From Leptasterias polaris (Eukaryota; Echinodermata; Asteroidea; Forcipulatida; Asteriidae), in NCBI GenBank assembly GCA_037783415.1, contig JAZGTN010000054.1:1860001-1924000 (forward strand): a DNA stretch of 64,000 bases, read 5' to 3'. Below the pieces are notes generated by a model that was given only the letters and a program-made list of their open reading frames with translations, was not told the DNA's origin and did no database searches. This document shows positions 41,936-53,561 of the stretch, piece by piece; the first letter of the stretch is position 1, and every line of letters begins with the position of its first letter. The position numbers and the translations under genes are program-made.

Positions 41936-43726
41936 GCTCTATATATGAAAAATTAGCTGTTATTTCTCCAACCATAAAGCATGAATGGGTTGTAATGAAA
42001 GGAAAGGGGTTAGGGGTTACGGGTTTCAATGGTAACAAAGGTGTGCATTCATTTGCACGCTGGAGCACAGAAAGAAGAAAGACGATGCACAGACGTCCAC
42101 CAAACAGCCCAGGTACAAATTTCTATAGGTATGTAGTCGGCCAGCAAGGAGACAATGAAGACAGAAGCCGATATGCTGATAATCCTCATTGTTTGGGGCA
42201 GACAGCATGAACAAAGATGCGTTAGGAGTAGGCTGGATTTATATGCAAGTCAAAGAAACATTATGAGACCATAGTTTTATTTATTTATTATTTTACATCT
42301 TGATTGTATTGCAACTAAGAATACAAGTATGAGGCAAGGGGATTCCACATACTTAGACAAATTATTGATCAAAGCACCGAAATGATGACCGGGTCAAGGC
42401 ATGAAGTATCCATGTGTAACCCGTTGACAGGCCAACCAGAATAGAGAGGGAAGAGCGCAATCGGGGGTACAGGGACAAGGGTTGACCGTGTACAGGCAAA
42501 AGCTAGCCCCAGTTGGAGATGGAAGGGAAGGGAAGGGCCCGGCAGTCTGGGACAGGTGTTGACCGTGTCGGCCGTGAGGTATCCTCCGTGCATCGCATCA
42601 CTGGACCCGTCCCAGTACACCGATGGATATGACCGGGATGGCTGAATATTGATAGCATACTTGTGTTTATTACTTTTCCCATTTTTATTTTGTTACAGCT
42701 ACATGTAAGAAGGGGACTAAGGGTTAGGGGTTACGGGTTTCAATGGTGACAAATGGAACAAAGGTGTGCAATCATTTGCATGCTGGAGCAAATAAAGAAG
42801 AAAGGGGTCACTGGTTAGGTATTTGAAATTGCAAAGACGTCCACAAGCCCAGGTACAAATTTCTATAGGTATATACAGTGTAGTTGGCCAGCAAGGAGAC
42901 AATGAAGACAGAAGCCGATAAGCTGATAATCCTCATTGTTTTGGGCAGACAGCATGAACAAAGATGCGATAGGAGTAGGCTGGATTTATATGCAAGTCAA
43001 AGAAAAATTATGAGACCATAGTTTTATCCCCCGTGCATCACATTACATTACTGGACCCGTCCGAGTACCGATGGATATGACCGGGATGGCTAAATATTGA
43101 TAGCATACTTGTGTTTATTACTTTACCCTTTTTATTTTGTTACAGCTAAGTTGGCACCAAGGGGTTAGGGGTTACGGGTTTCAATGGAGACAAATGGAAC
43201 AAAGGTGTTGGGGGGGTTGACCGTGTACAGGCAAAAGCTATCCCCTGCTGATAAGCTGATAATCCTCATTGTTTGGGGCGGACAGCATGAACAAAGATGC
43301 GTTAGGAGTAGGCTGGATTTATATGCAAATCAAAGAAACATGAGACTGCAGTTTTATTTATTATATTTACATCTTTATTTTATTACAACAAAGAATATGA
43401 GAATGAGGTAAGGAGATTCCACATAGACAAGTGATGATAATTATGCAAACAGGATGGGAACTTTGAACAATGAAAAATTCCAAAGTGTAAAAACAACGAT
43501 GTTGTGACGTCTTTTTACGTCAGCCGGACTGAGAACCAAACCACTACATCTTAATTTTACGTCAACCGTTGCAATGTCATGACCTTTTTATCGTTTATAA
43601 ACGTCATCCGGCAGCCCTAATGTTTTTGCGGTACGTCTTTTTACGTCATCCGTCTGAAATGGATGCGCTAATTTGACGTCTTTTTACATCCGTAGGCAGC
43701 ACGGTTAGCAATTTTCGAAAAGCTGC
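41936..43726. repeat. Right-hand repeated interior of the piggyBac element, no gene
   Basis: Three partial copies of one segment, each containing CTGATAATCCTCATTGTTT and GTAGGCTGGATTTATATGCA, lie near 42170, 42925 and 43250. AGGGGTTACGGGTTTCAATG occurs near 42010, 42726 and 43167. Subterminal ACGTC-rich sequence begins near 43500. The small frames are products of the repeats. Confidence 0.75.
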
Positions 43727-43802
43727 ATGACGGATGTCGACGTCAACCGTATCTCCATTCTGCAAAATTTTGCGGAAATTTCCGTCATCCGACATGAAGT
43801 GG

Positions 43803-45683
43803 TTAACATCGATGCTCCACACACTCAACCTTCTCTAAATATCACTGAAGGTGACACAAGGCTATATGGTTTACTTTCTCAAACAGTGGACACCCTCAAT
43901 ATGATTCAACTTGTTGATTTTGTTACTAGGAGATACTTAGATAATGATTTTGATGGAACTCTCATTGATCATCTTTATTGTAATAATCCTAATATTATTG
44001 GTAAGGTAATGCCACACAATGGCATTCCAGGAAGTGACCATGCAGGCATTCATTTTACTTTCAATGTTGCTCCTCCTAGACCGACCCCTCCTCCTGAAAC
44101 TTTTCTTCAGTACTCACAGGCTGATGTCTTAGAAATAGTCTTGGTAATACTGACTGGCACATCAAAGTCATTAATGGCACAAAGTCATTAATGGCAAATC
44201 AATAGATGATGCCTGGTGCGCCTTCTCGGATACATTTTTATCTTGTATTTATAAATATATGCCTTCACGGAAAGCTAAAAAGAAACCCAAGAAGCCGTGG
44301 ATTACTGTTGAAACTATAAACCTTGCCAAGAGGAAGCGTCGCCTGTATATAGGGCTAGTCGTAAGGATCCTGACAATCCCTCAAAATGGAACAAATATAA
44401 AAAATTCAGAAATAAACTCAAGACTCGGGTTCGAAAGGATTATTATGCAGATGACACCCTTCTGTATAGGTCTATCCACTCAGATCGTGACATCAGCTTC
44501 ATGCAGGAGGATCTTGATAGTATAACTTACTGGTGCCAAGTCAACAAAATGTCCTTGAATCCTGCTAAATGCAAGCTCATGCCACTGAGTTGGAGGGTTG
44601 ATCGGTGCTGTACATCGACACACCCTTCCTACCCAATTCATAATTCTCTGCTGGGTGTAGTACAAAGTCACAAGAATTTAGATATAGTAATTTCCTCTAA
44701 TTTGAAATGGGGGGGGGGACCACGTTAAGCATATCACCTCTAGAACTTCAAGGCTTCTTGGTTTTATCAGACGTCTTGTCCGCTGTAACGATGCTGACAT
44801 TTTGGTTAAACTATATATTACTCATTGTGTGGCCCTATTCTGGAGTACGGGGCTCCAGCTTGGATTCCGCACCAGTCTGGTCATCTGAAAGATCTTGAAA
44901 ACATTCAAAAGCGCTAAGCGCAAATTTGTCTACCTGCACCACGGGGCGAGTTGCCTTATAATGAACGCCTTCAAAGGCTTGTGCTAACCTCTCTGGAGAA
45001 TAGATATTTTTACTTTGCCATTGCCTTTGTTGCCAAGTGTCTGTATGGTGTGTATGATGTTAATCCTTTCAATTTTATTAAGATTAATGCACGCCATCTT
45101 GACACTCTATTTCATCATACGTATGCTAGAACCGATGCTTTTAAATTTACTGTTTTTAACAGGTTTCCTATCTACTTTGACAATTTACCCTCCCATGTTA
45201 GGCACCAACTTTTGACAAGCCTCCCTGGTTTTGTTAGAGGAACCAAAAAGCATTTTAAAGAAATCAGCTGGCAGGTCCAGACTTAACGCTGTATTTTGTA
45301 TTTTTCTGAGTTGCCCGGCTTGGCTTGATGGTGGATAATGTGGGGGAGGGTTTGTTTGGTCTTTTTTGTGGTTTTAGAACCAAAAGGTCAGCCACTTTGA
45401 AAGTGACTTTTTGTCACTATTGGCTTTCCCTGCCAGGGTTCTTTGTTTTTTGTTTTGCTTCTAATCGTTTTGGGGTACCACCCCCACTGGAGGTAGTTTC
45501 CTACGTATGTATCTGACCACCAAGCCATGTTCCTCAGCAACAATTGCTAGGTGTTTTTACATTTTTGTATTCTTCTCTAAACTTTTGTATTGTTTGTTCT
45601 TGTAGATCCTTTGATTTGCAATTAATTTTTTGTTAATGTTTTTTTAATTTTATGTTTGCTGGCGACTAAAATGAAATGAAATG
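43803..45683 (+). pseudogene. LINE fragment right of the piggyBac insertion, internally deleted
   Basis: The endonuclease resumes as NIDAPHTQPSLN, then FVTRRYLDNDFDGTLIDHLY and GSDHAGIHFTF (catalytic SDH motif). After a linker (KPKKPWITVETINLAKRKRR near 44280-44340) the sequence jumps at about 44440 straight to YADDTLLYRSIHSD, RT motif C. Motifs 0 to B, roughly 700 bp, are therefore missing. LLGFIRRLVRCNDADILVKL and later C-terminal pieces follow in shifting frames. The 3' end is ATGAAATGAAATG near 45668-45682. Confidence 0.8.
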
Positions 45684-46023
45684 CCCTGGAGTGTAGAAAT
45701 CATTGTTTCGGACACCGTTTGTCATTTAAACATTGCCATTTTATTTTATGAAACTTCCTGTTTTAACCGTAATTGAAGGTGAAAGTGGGTCAAAAGAAGT
45801 AAAGGTCAAAGTGGGGTCACATGTTTAAATAAAATGTTACAAGTAAACATAGAGGTTGTACTACAACTTGTGGTTTACAAGATGTTAGTGTATTTTTGAT
45901 GAGCTCAAAAAATACATGTACATGTATCAGCATTCATCCTATCAATTCCCTTCATTATCCTGAATGTTGTGATTAGATCGACTCTTTGTCTTCACTCTTC
46001 CAGTGTTATTAGGTGCATCCGCT
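45684..46023. other. No gene seen
   Basis: Contains a diverged monomer piece (AACTTCCTGTTTTAACCGTA, then GGTCAAAGTGGGGTCA) of the palindrome-array family. Confidence 0.5.
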
Positions 46024-46660
46024 TAATTAGCTGTTCCGACTTACTGTCGGAACAGGTATTGTTTTCGTCGAGAGTTTTATTATTTTCCTTATACATTTGT
46101 TTCCGCCTAAATCCCATAGCATTTGCACACGTTTTTTGTATACAGCTAATATCCTAGAGCGTAATTATGAAAGAGTTTAATAGATCCTATATCAAATTGA
46201 AGCTTAGTACATAAACTTAACTCTAAATGTAATAAATGTTAAAATTCTTAATTAATTAGCCACTTAACAGCAAGGTGAATATTTAATTAGCCAACCTTGT
46301 TAGCACCATATCTCAAAAAGTGTACCCCCAATCGTCAAACTTTTTTCAGTTTTAGACATCTGTGATACTGTAGATGTGCTTTCTGGCCTAACATTACCCG
46401 TACGCCATCATGACGTCATACTTGTAGGCGCGTTTTCTTTTTGTGTACAAAGTGTATACGTTTAGGAAACGTCCAGTCACTTTTAAGTCTTCAGTTAAAT
46501 TAGTATAAGGTTCGCACACTGTGGGAAGCATACTAAGAATAGGACTTGCTCGAGCCACATTGAATTAATATTTAGATGTCATAATTTAAAATCCATAATT
46601 AATTAATCACGTGACAGCGGCGTGAATATTTAATTAGCTAATCTTGAGGCCTACATATTT
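46024..46660. repeat. Second hairpin locus and dispersed repeat
   Basis: A hairpin at 46029-46057 pairs AGCTGTTCCGAC with GTCGGAACAGGT (11 of 12). It is followed by TTGTTTTCGTCGAG and 390 bp paralogous to 15798-16190, including TGACGTCA near 46413. No gene. Confidence 0.8.
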
Positions 46661-47400
46661 CAAGAAGTGTACATTCGATTTTCAAACTTTTTTCAGTTAT
46701 AGACTCCTTGGGCATTGGAGATTAGCCTTGGATAACCGTGACCCCATGTTGACCTTTACTTCCGGGTCAACCGGAAGTGGGACCATATCTCAAGAACTAC
46801 ACAACCGATTTTCAAACTTTGTTCAGTTATAGACTCCTTGGGCATCGGAGATTAGCCTTGGGTAACCGTGACCCCATGTTGACCTTTACTTCCGGGTCAA
46901 CCGGAAGTGGGACCATATCTCAAGAACTACTCAACCGATTTCCAAGCTTTGTTTAGTTATAGACTCCTTGGGCATTTGATATTAGCCTTGGGTAACCGTG
47001 ACCCAATGTTGATGGGTCAACCGGAAGTGGGACCATATCTCAAGAATTACACAGCCGATTTAAAAACTTTTTTCAGTTATAAACTTCTTGGGCATGGGGG
47101 ATTAGCCTTGGGTAACCGTGACCCCATGTTGACCTTTAACCGGAAGTGGGACCATATCTCAAGAACTACACAACCGATTTTCAAATGTTTTCAGTTATAG
47201 ACTCCTTTGGCATTGGAAATTAGCCTTAGGTAACCGTGACCCCATGTTGACCTTTACTTCCGGGTCAACCGGAAGTGACACCATATCTGAAGAACTACAC
47301 AACCGATTTTCAAACTGTTTTCAGTTATAGACTCCTTGGGCATTGGAGATTAGCCTTGGGTAATCGTGACCCATGGATGTTGACCTTTATTTCTGGTTTA
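46661..47400 (+). repeat. ~124-bp minisatellite, about six copies, each with a CTTCCGG palindrome
   Basis: Units run from ACCATATCTCAAGAACTACA through GACTCCTTGGGCATTGGAGA to CTTCCGGGTCAACCGGAAGT. Palindromes lie near 46759, 46888, 47262 and, partly deleted, near 47020 and 47138. The copy number and high similarity produce chance open frames over 46644-47200, but unit length is not kept to a multiple of three. Confidence 0.85.
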
Positions 47401-47639
47401 AAAGCTCCTTTCGATTCAGTATCAGATTGAAGACCAGGTTTAGGTTTTTAGGCACACTTAGGTGAAAAAGGGCCTGTCAAAAAGGTCAAGAGTCTTCTAT
47501 CTTGAAATCAGACCAACTTTAAAGCTTTGAAGCACTTAATCGAAGCAAAACAACACGGAACAGCTCTGTGTTTGTCGACAATGTCTAGTTATTTGTTGGT
47601 ATTAGTAGCGTGTTGAAACCTGACACAATTTGTATTGCC

Positions 47640-48724
47640 CTTTGTTGAACTTTTTCAAGCCGGTCCTTGTCTTTTTGTAGGTGCAGTCTCCATTCTTCCA
47701 TGAAATAGTCCAAGTGTGATCAAGGCTATCTATAGCTTTTCCATGACTTTTTTATCCCTGTATTGGATGTTTCTTTGAATCCTTCCCAGGACTTTTCTGG
47801 CTTTCTTTTTCTTCTGATAAGTGTTTCAGTTTCTCCACTGCCAAAGTGTAGTCTTCATTTGTTTTGTTGAAGCCCAGGTGCATATCACTCCATATTTCTT
47901 CACATTGAATTTTATCACCAATTTTGATGCCCAACCATGTAAATTATCGAAATCCCCCTGCAGCATTTCCCGGTCTGAATGTGAGACTTTCGTGTCGTCT
48001 GTGAACTTGCTGATATTTGTCTCGACCATGTCGTCCAGGTCATTCATGTTGATCAAGAAGCAGATTGGACCCAATATAGATCCTTGTATGACGGAGCTTG
48101 TTACATTTTCCCACGTTGATTCTGTTCCCTGAACTATGCCTCGTTGTTTTCTGTCTTTCAGTCATGCTTCTATCCATGCAATCAAGTCCCCTGATATCCC
48201 ATGTGCTTGCATTTTTGCCAGTAATCTTTTGTGTGGTACAGTGTCGAATACCTTTAGTAAATATAAATACATGTATATCACATCTACTGGTAGCCCTTGA
48301 TTTTTCTTCTGGGTGATATATTCCAATTGTCTGAGAAAATTGGTGATACACAATCTGCCTTTTGTGAATCCTGTTGGTTGTCTCTGATGATGAGGTCATG
48401 TTTATCCAGGTGTGCAGTGATTTCATCCCTTATACTTGATTCCAGCATCTTCCCCACTGTGGATACTAAGCTGACTGGTCTATATTTCCTGGGCTCTGCT
48501 ACATGTACATGTACATGTACATGTACATGTATACTCCCTTTCTTGAATAATGGCACTATGTTGGCTTTCCTCCAGTCATCTGTAATAACCCCTTCCTCGA
48601 CTGATTTCTGGTATACATGTATCTTTGTAATGAGTTCGCATATTTGATTTGCTTGTTCCTTCAGTAATTTGGATGGGATATTATCTAGTCCTCCTGCTTT
48701 CTCAGGGTTTAATTTCTGATGCAC
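47640..48724 (-). pseudogene. Decayed LINE reverse transcriptase
   Basis: Minus-strand frames give, in order, EKAGGLDNIPSKLLKE, DDWRKANIVPLFKKGS, RKYRPVSLVSTVGKMLESSI, TVPHKRLLAKMQAHGISGDL (motif A region), SVIQGSILGPICFLINMNDL (motif B) and KFTDDTKVSHSD (motif C, usual A replaced by T). Several frame changes separate them. A (TACATG)n microsatellite at 48499-48530 is inserted between KKGS and the KYRPVS block and reads as a His-Val run. CR1-like by overall pattern. Confidence 0.75.
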
Positions 48725-49012
48725 AGCACTACTGCCTTAGATAATGTACATGACACTTCTTAAACTGACTTACAAATGTACCAACCGCCACCTAAATGAA
48801 CTTGCCAATGTAAGAAGGCCACACAAATTTTTCATCTCAAATATGGCAATGTCAACAATATTTTACATGTTGTGGACATCCTAATCAACAAAAATAAGAG
48901 ATGCACTCATAACTATGGAGAAGTGGTAAGTCCTAAAAGTAGGCCCTTTAACAAGGAGATTACAAAGCTTGTCAACTTAAAGTTACTTAAGAAGCCTTTA
49001 ATGTAAACTTAC
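48725..49012. other. No gene seen
   Basis: Unrecognised sequence on the 3' side of a candidate minus-strand exon; presumably intron if that exon is real. Confidence 0.35.
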
Positions 49013-49084
49013 CATCAGCATTTCTGGATCAGGAACTGTGACAATGTCAGCATAATTTTTAACTGTCACCTTCTCTTCTGCATC
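49013..49084 (-). CDS. Candidate 72-nt coding exon of an unidentified gene
   Basis: On the minus strand a polypyrimidine-poor TTTAATTTGTAG acceptor is followed by 24 open codons, DAEEKVTVKNYADIVTVPDP then EMLM, and a GTAAGT donor. The reading has no stop and a natural residue mix. I do not recognise the protein and could not find the neighbouring exons. Confidence 0.4.
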
Positions 49085-50749
49085 CTACAAATTAAAAAAG
49101 AAATAAGCTCTCTTTTAAGTAAAAACAGTATGAACAAAAAGAGAGGAAAGCAACATTGAAGGAACATGGTGTATTAAGGATCACAAAGGCACTATCCCTA
49201 AGATTGTTCGCTATTGATTTAAAGGATTCAATCCAACAAGGAACCAACATCAAAGCTGCCTGGATGAGTACGTATATCGCAGGGTGAGCATATTTTCCTT
49301 TTTGTGTGTGTTTTAAACCACTAATACTTAATATGCGATAACAGCCCAAGCAATACCGGTAATAATGTAAACAATCATGTAATACAACTCTGTTGGCAAC
49401 CCCTATTATTGAACTAAAACAATTGTAATACTAATAGTGTATTATTGCCTCAAGTCGGTGTGTATGTCATAGAGTTGGTACTGAGTAGTCAGTACACGTG
49501 TATCACAGTTTCCATATGATGGGCCGGGGTTTAGTATTATTAACAGTAGGCTCAGCTTCATGACGAGAAATCAATAAGGGGTAGTACATGCTTAGTCCAC
49601 TTACATGTAGTCCATGCTTCTACTGTCTTCTCAAAGCAGCAAGTTAAATTCTGTGGTTGGTTTTAAATTGTTTGACTATTTCTGTGACAAACAGAGTTCA
49701 GAAATTGCCAAAAACAGCAGTGCCATCATGAATGAATACAGCCCCAATTGTCAGTTATGACAGTTAATCACGTTGCGATACAAAAATCCCACAAAAAATA
49801 GTACCAAGCCGCAGACCTGTTTCCCCACCTGCCGATTAACCCGCTCACCAACCCACTGACATACAGTGTACCTGCTTTCCCAGCAGCCGATGAACAATCC
49901 CCCTCTATGATGATGTACCCACTATTCAGCTGCAAATGAACTCGCTCACCAACCCAATGACATTTCGGCTCCCCTTCCCCTCTATGATGATGAAACCTCT
50001 CACCAACCCTATGACATAACTACATGTACATGTACTCCCCCACCTGCTGAGGAACCTGGCCACCAACCTGCCAAGAGACTCATCCCCAGCAATCCCCATT
50101 AGTGTTCAGCAGAATGGTCAAAATTCCTGTTCGCCCCGAGGAAATAAACCCCCAGAAAATGTCCATGTATACAATTCTGAGAGAATGCCAAACCAAGGCC
50201 ACATCATTTGTGCAGGGGACAGTTACTGTATTTTTTCCAATCCCATATGATGAAAAGATTGAACTTTCATGGCAGTACTGTTTTGAGTATTGTCAATGGG
50301 CTTTTTAGTAGCTGTAGTTGTGGCAGAAATTCCAGGACAAGTGAAAGGAAACAGTATACAAATTTGGTAAATAATTAAAGATTGACTTGTTGTAGAAAGG
50401 AAAACAAGTGCGTAGTGATAACATATAAATTAGTGAAACTCAATAAAAAATGTGTCATAATGGGTTTTTTTAAATCATTTTGATCAGTACCAAATCAAAA
50501 CAATACTGTGACGTTATACTGCAGACCCATTTTTTGTAAACCTCACACAAATGTCTTTTATTACATGCAAAAGGGCATCTCTGAAATGAAAATTCAGCTG
50601 ATAGAATTGCCGGAAAGCAGCGGGGAATATATTACAGAGCTGATGAAGAAATTTTATTTCCTTCAAGCATTTCTGATGGGAGTGACATCAGCTCAAGTGA
50701 CCAGGAGAGTTCTCAAGAAAAGGTACAGGACAAGACTTGGAGGGGCATG
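49085..50749. other. No gene seen; one proline/threonine-like degenerate repeat
   Basis: Between 49820 and 50080 a segment with GCTCACCAACCCAATGACAT-like phrases recurs about four times with wide variation. Plus-strand open frames near 50102-50308 and 50508-50774 lack any recognisable motif. Confidence 0.4.
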
Positions 50750-51170
50750 CCAATGTTCTGAGCACACAAAATAAATCATTTGGAGCACTCCACATGCTTT
50801 CAAGCGAAATGTTTGTTAGAGCACGAATCAATTTCGCACAATTTATTCCAAGCGCACAAAACAAACTATTTGGATAGATCAAAATTGTTTGGAGAGAAAT
50901 GATTGATTTTGAGCTTTTGCAATAATTTATTTTGAGCTTCCTCAATAATTTATTCCGAGCGCACAAAATTAAATATTTAAATGGTTTTGAGAGCAATGAT
51001 TTTGTCAGCACGAATCAATTTCACAAAAAATTTTTGGGAGCTTTTGCAATTATTTATTTCAAGATTCAGTATTCAGAATGATTTTTGAGCAAAGTTACTT
51101 AAAAAGCACAAAATGACTTTGAACAAAATGATTTTGCGAGAACAAAATAAATTATTTTAAAAGAAATATA
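50750..51170. repeat. Degenerate short tandem repeat around GAGCACAAAATAAATTATTT
   Basis: Phrases close to GCACAAAATAAATNATTTGG, GAGCGCACAAAACAAACTAT and TTTTGAGCTTTTGCAATAAT recur every 15-40 bases. The array is heavily diverged and non-coding. Confidence 0.55.
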
Positions 51171-52149
51171 TTTATCTCTGTTTTAAGTAATTTTGTCCTA
51201 CCATTTATGTCCCTTTTGGTTCTCCATAGTAACAACCCTTGATCTATGAACAACTTAACAATAATTTAAGCTTCCATAAAATAAGTTTGTTGATGATCCC
51301 TTCATCATATAAACCATTCAATGACCACTTTGACATGTTGATCTTTTCAAGAGTTGTTAACAAACATCGCCAAATACCTTTTTTAAAAAGGAGGGGGGGG
51401 GGGGGGAAATAACCTTGGACTCTTTCTGCTGTGTCTGGAATCTACATGTATCGACAGCACATTTGCTTGGCATGATACAAACTTACACACATGATTGAAA
51501 AAAAAAGAGCCTTTAAGAAATCAGAAACGAACCCAAAGAAACCAATCAGTCATTGCATAGAGAATATTATGTACTCTTCACCAGTCCCCAGTATGATGTA
51601 CTGGTTGAGGGCGGCGCCAACGGCAATTAAAAACACTAGTTCAAAAATTGAAAAAGGGGGCTAGTATTTCCGATCAAAATTCAGAAAAAAATTGCAGCGC
51701 AGAAAACTTCAAACTTACGACCAAATAATAAATAAACAAATATAAAGGGTTAAACTAGTTGTGGTGATTTTGTTCAAGTTGATCTTGAATGATATGTGTA
51801 GGCATTATAGTGTAACAGAGTAAGTTTAAATGTGTTAATTCAAGATACTCCTTTCAGTCATTATTAATTCCATTTAAATTGCTGTTCTGACTTACATGTA
51901 GCAATTGTAACATGTTTTGTTTTCACCAAGATTATTTTAACTTTTATCATTATTGAGAAAATAGAATTAGCTGTTGCAAACTGCTTACCAACCAAAAGGA
52001 CCTACATGTATGGTATAAATGCAAACAATTAGTTAGTGGCGCGTGCGCCTCACCGAATTGGGGTGTACACCCCAACATTTGGTGTAGTTTTGGTGCACAT
52101 TTGGTGTACACCAATTGAGCACCACGTTTATGCAAATGAAGTGACTACA
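51171..52149. other. No gene seen; poly-G tract and palindromic GGTGTACACC sites
   Basis: A run of about 15 G lies at 51391-51406. GGGGTGTACACCCC (52061-52074) and TTGGTGTACACCAATT (near 52098-52113) are perfect palindromes in a stretch repeating TTTGGTGTA, next to the left end of the LINE. 51880-51910 has a decayed hairpin like those at 927 and 46029. Confidence 0.5.
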
Positions 52150-52382
52150 CCATGTTCATGTCATGTCAGCTTAGTAACGTCACTACAGTAACGTAGCACT
52201 TTTTTAGTTGTTAAGTCCGGCTACAGTCATGACGTGCTTTGAGATTGCTCTGTGAGAATCTCTCAAGAATTAATGGTATGATGTAAACTTCCCTTGGTTT
52301 TGAATCGAAGTTCCATTTTCTCCATCCTGCTCATCATATATTTGACCTGATTGTGTTTTCCCGGATTTTACTGCCTGCAACA

Positions 52383-53198
52383 ATGCCACCACGCAAGGAA
52401 AAGAAAGAGTCTGGCTCGGCTAGTGGTTCACCACGGCCACGTGTGAACCAGCCACTGCGACCATCCAGCTCGGCGGTCATCGACAATGGGCCCAGTGAAA
52501 TCTCGTGTCTGCGGCGTGAGTTTCAAGCCATGATGGGAGAATTAAACACAAAGATGGATCAGGTAATTAACAATCAGCAAGACCTACTAACACGGATGGG
52601 GAAGATGGAACAACGACAACTAGACATCGAAAAATCCTTGGAGTTCACCAATGATTCCCTCATCGAACTCCAAGTGAACAACAAAGCGCTCTCGGACAAG
52701 ACGACCAAGATGGCGACTGATCTACAGGCGGCTATGAAGCGAATTGATCTCCTGGAAGAAGCTACCCTCAAGCATGAACGCTATTCCAGGGGGTTTAATC
52801 TCAGGATTGGAGGTGTTGCCGAAACAAATGACGAGGATCCGACTTGGGCTCGGCGTAAAGTAAGTGAGATCCTAGCAACTAAATTTAATCGACCCGACAT
52901 TTCTGTTGAGAATGCCCATCGGACTGGCAGATCACCTAGGCACTCATCCGACAAACCCCGCCATATCATAGCCAAATTCCTCTACCGTCCCGAACGGCTC
53001 GATATATTAAGGAACGCCAAGAAAGCCCTTATGAACACGGGGATCTTCATCCTTTCGGATCTACCTGCCGCAGACATCGCTAAGAAGAAATCTCTCGCCG
53101 ATGTGATGAAGAGGGCGTATGAGTCTGGTGGCAAACCTGTGTTCCGAAACGGAAATCTTTATATTAATGGCCAAAAATACACGAGTCCATGTCACTAA
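52383..53198 (+). CDS. LINE ORF1 protein
   Basis: MPPRKEKKESGSASGSPRPR begins a basic, disordered N-terminus. A long coiled coil (about residues 45-125) with MGELNTKMDQVINNQQDLLT and KMEQRQLDIEKSLEF heptads follows. Then comes an L1-ORF1-like fold starting at RYSRGFNLRIGGVAET, and a C-terminal region (KFLYRPERLDILRNAKKALM) ending in GNLYINGQKY. Such proteins trimerise through the coil and bind element RNA. ATG 52383 is chosen over the upstream in-frame start because it begins the basic leader. No lesion is seen. Confidence 0.8.
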   Translation: MPPRKEKKESGSASGSPRPRVNQPLRPSSSAVIDNGPSEISCLRREFQAMMGELNTKMDQVINNQQDLLTRMGKMEQRQLDIEKSLEFTNDSLIELQVNNKALSDKTTKMATDLQAAMKRIDLLEEATLKHERYSRGFNLRIGGVAETNDEDPTWARRKVSEILATKFNRPDISVENAHRTGRSPRHSSDKPRHIIAKFLYRPERLDILRNAKKALMNTGIFILSDLPAADIAKKKSLADVMKRAYESGGKPVFRNGNLYINGQKYTSPCH

Positions 53199-53561
53199 CG
53201 TAACCCGATTTCTCGTAATTCGCAGAGGTTTATAACATACCGTTTGAAATTTTTAATCTTGTTCTATTTAGGAATATTCTCAATGAGCATCTCACAATAT
53301 TCTTTTGTATTCTCTACTTGTTTTTTTTCTATTCTTTTTCTATTATTATGTTTAGAAGTAGCTTTTACAGTTTCTGTATAGTTTATTTGTTACATGTATA
53401 TGTTTATGTTGTAGTCCATCTAATTAGCATACCTTATTGTCACCATGGCTACACCCAAGGTGGGGGTTCTTTTTGTTTATACAGCTGGTTATTGTTTATT
53501 GGATGTTTGCTTAGGGGGTTACCATATACCTCTTATGACCAGTACCATATTTTAAATAACA

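Larger units (their letters stand above)
38193..43802 (-). mobile_element. piggyBac transposon, 5.6 kb
   Basis: Inverted ends CCACTTCACGTCGG (38193-38206) and CCGACATGAAGTGG (43789-43802) are each flanked by TTAA (38189-38192 and 43803-43806). Excising one TTAA plus the element rejoins a LINE frame as GATTTTAACATCGAT, encoding DFNID. Subterminal ACGTCANCCG repeats lie inside both ends (near 38410, 38447, 43517, 43560, 43610, 43647, 43741). The transposase is antisense at 40244-41935; the rest is made of internally repeated segments. Confidence 0.9.

Noticed and set aside
46644..47200. Open frames with repeated RLLGHWRLALDNRDPML-like peptides
   Set aside because: They follow the minisatellite, the unit length is not kept to a multiple of three, and the frames change between copies; not a repeat protein.
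50102..50774. Two plus-strand frames (68 and 88 codons)
   Set aside because: No motif, no splice context, and composition like the surrounding AT-rich DNA.
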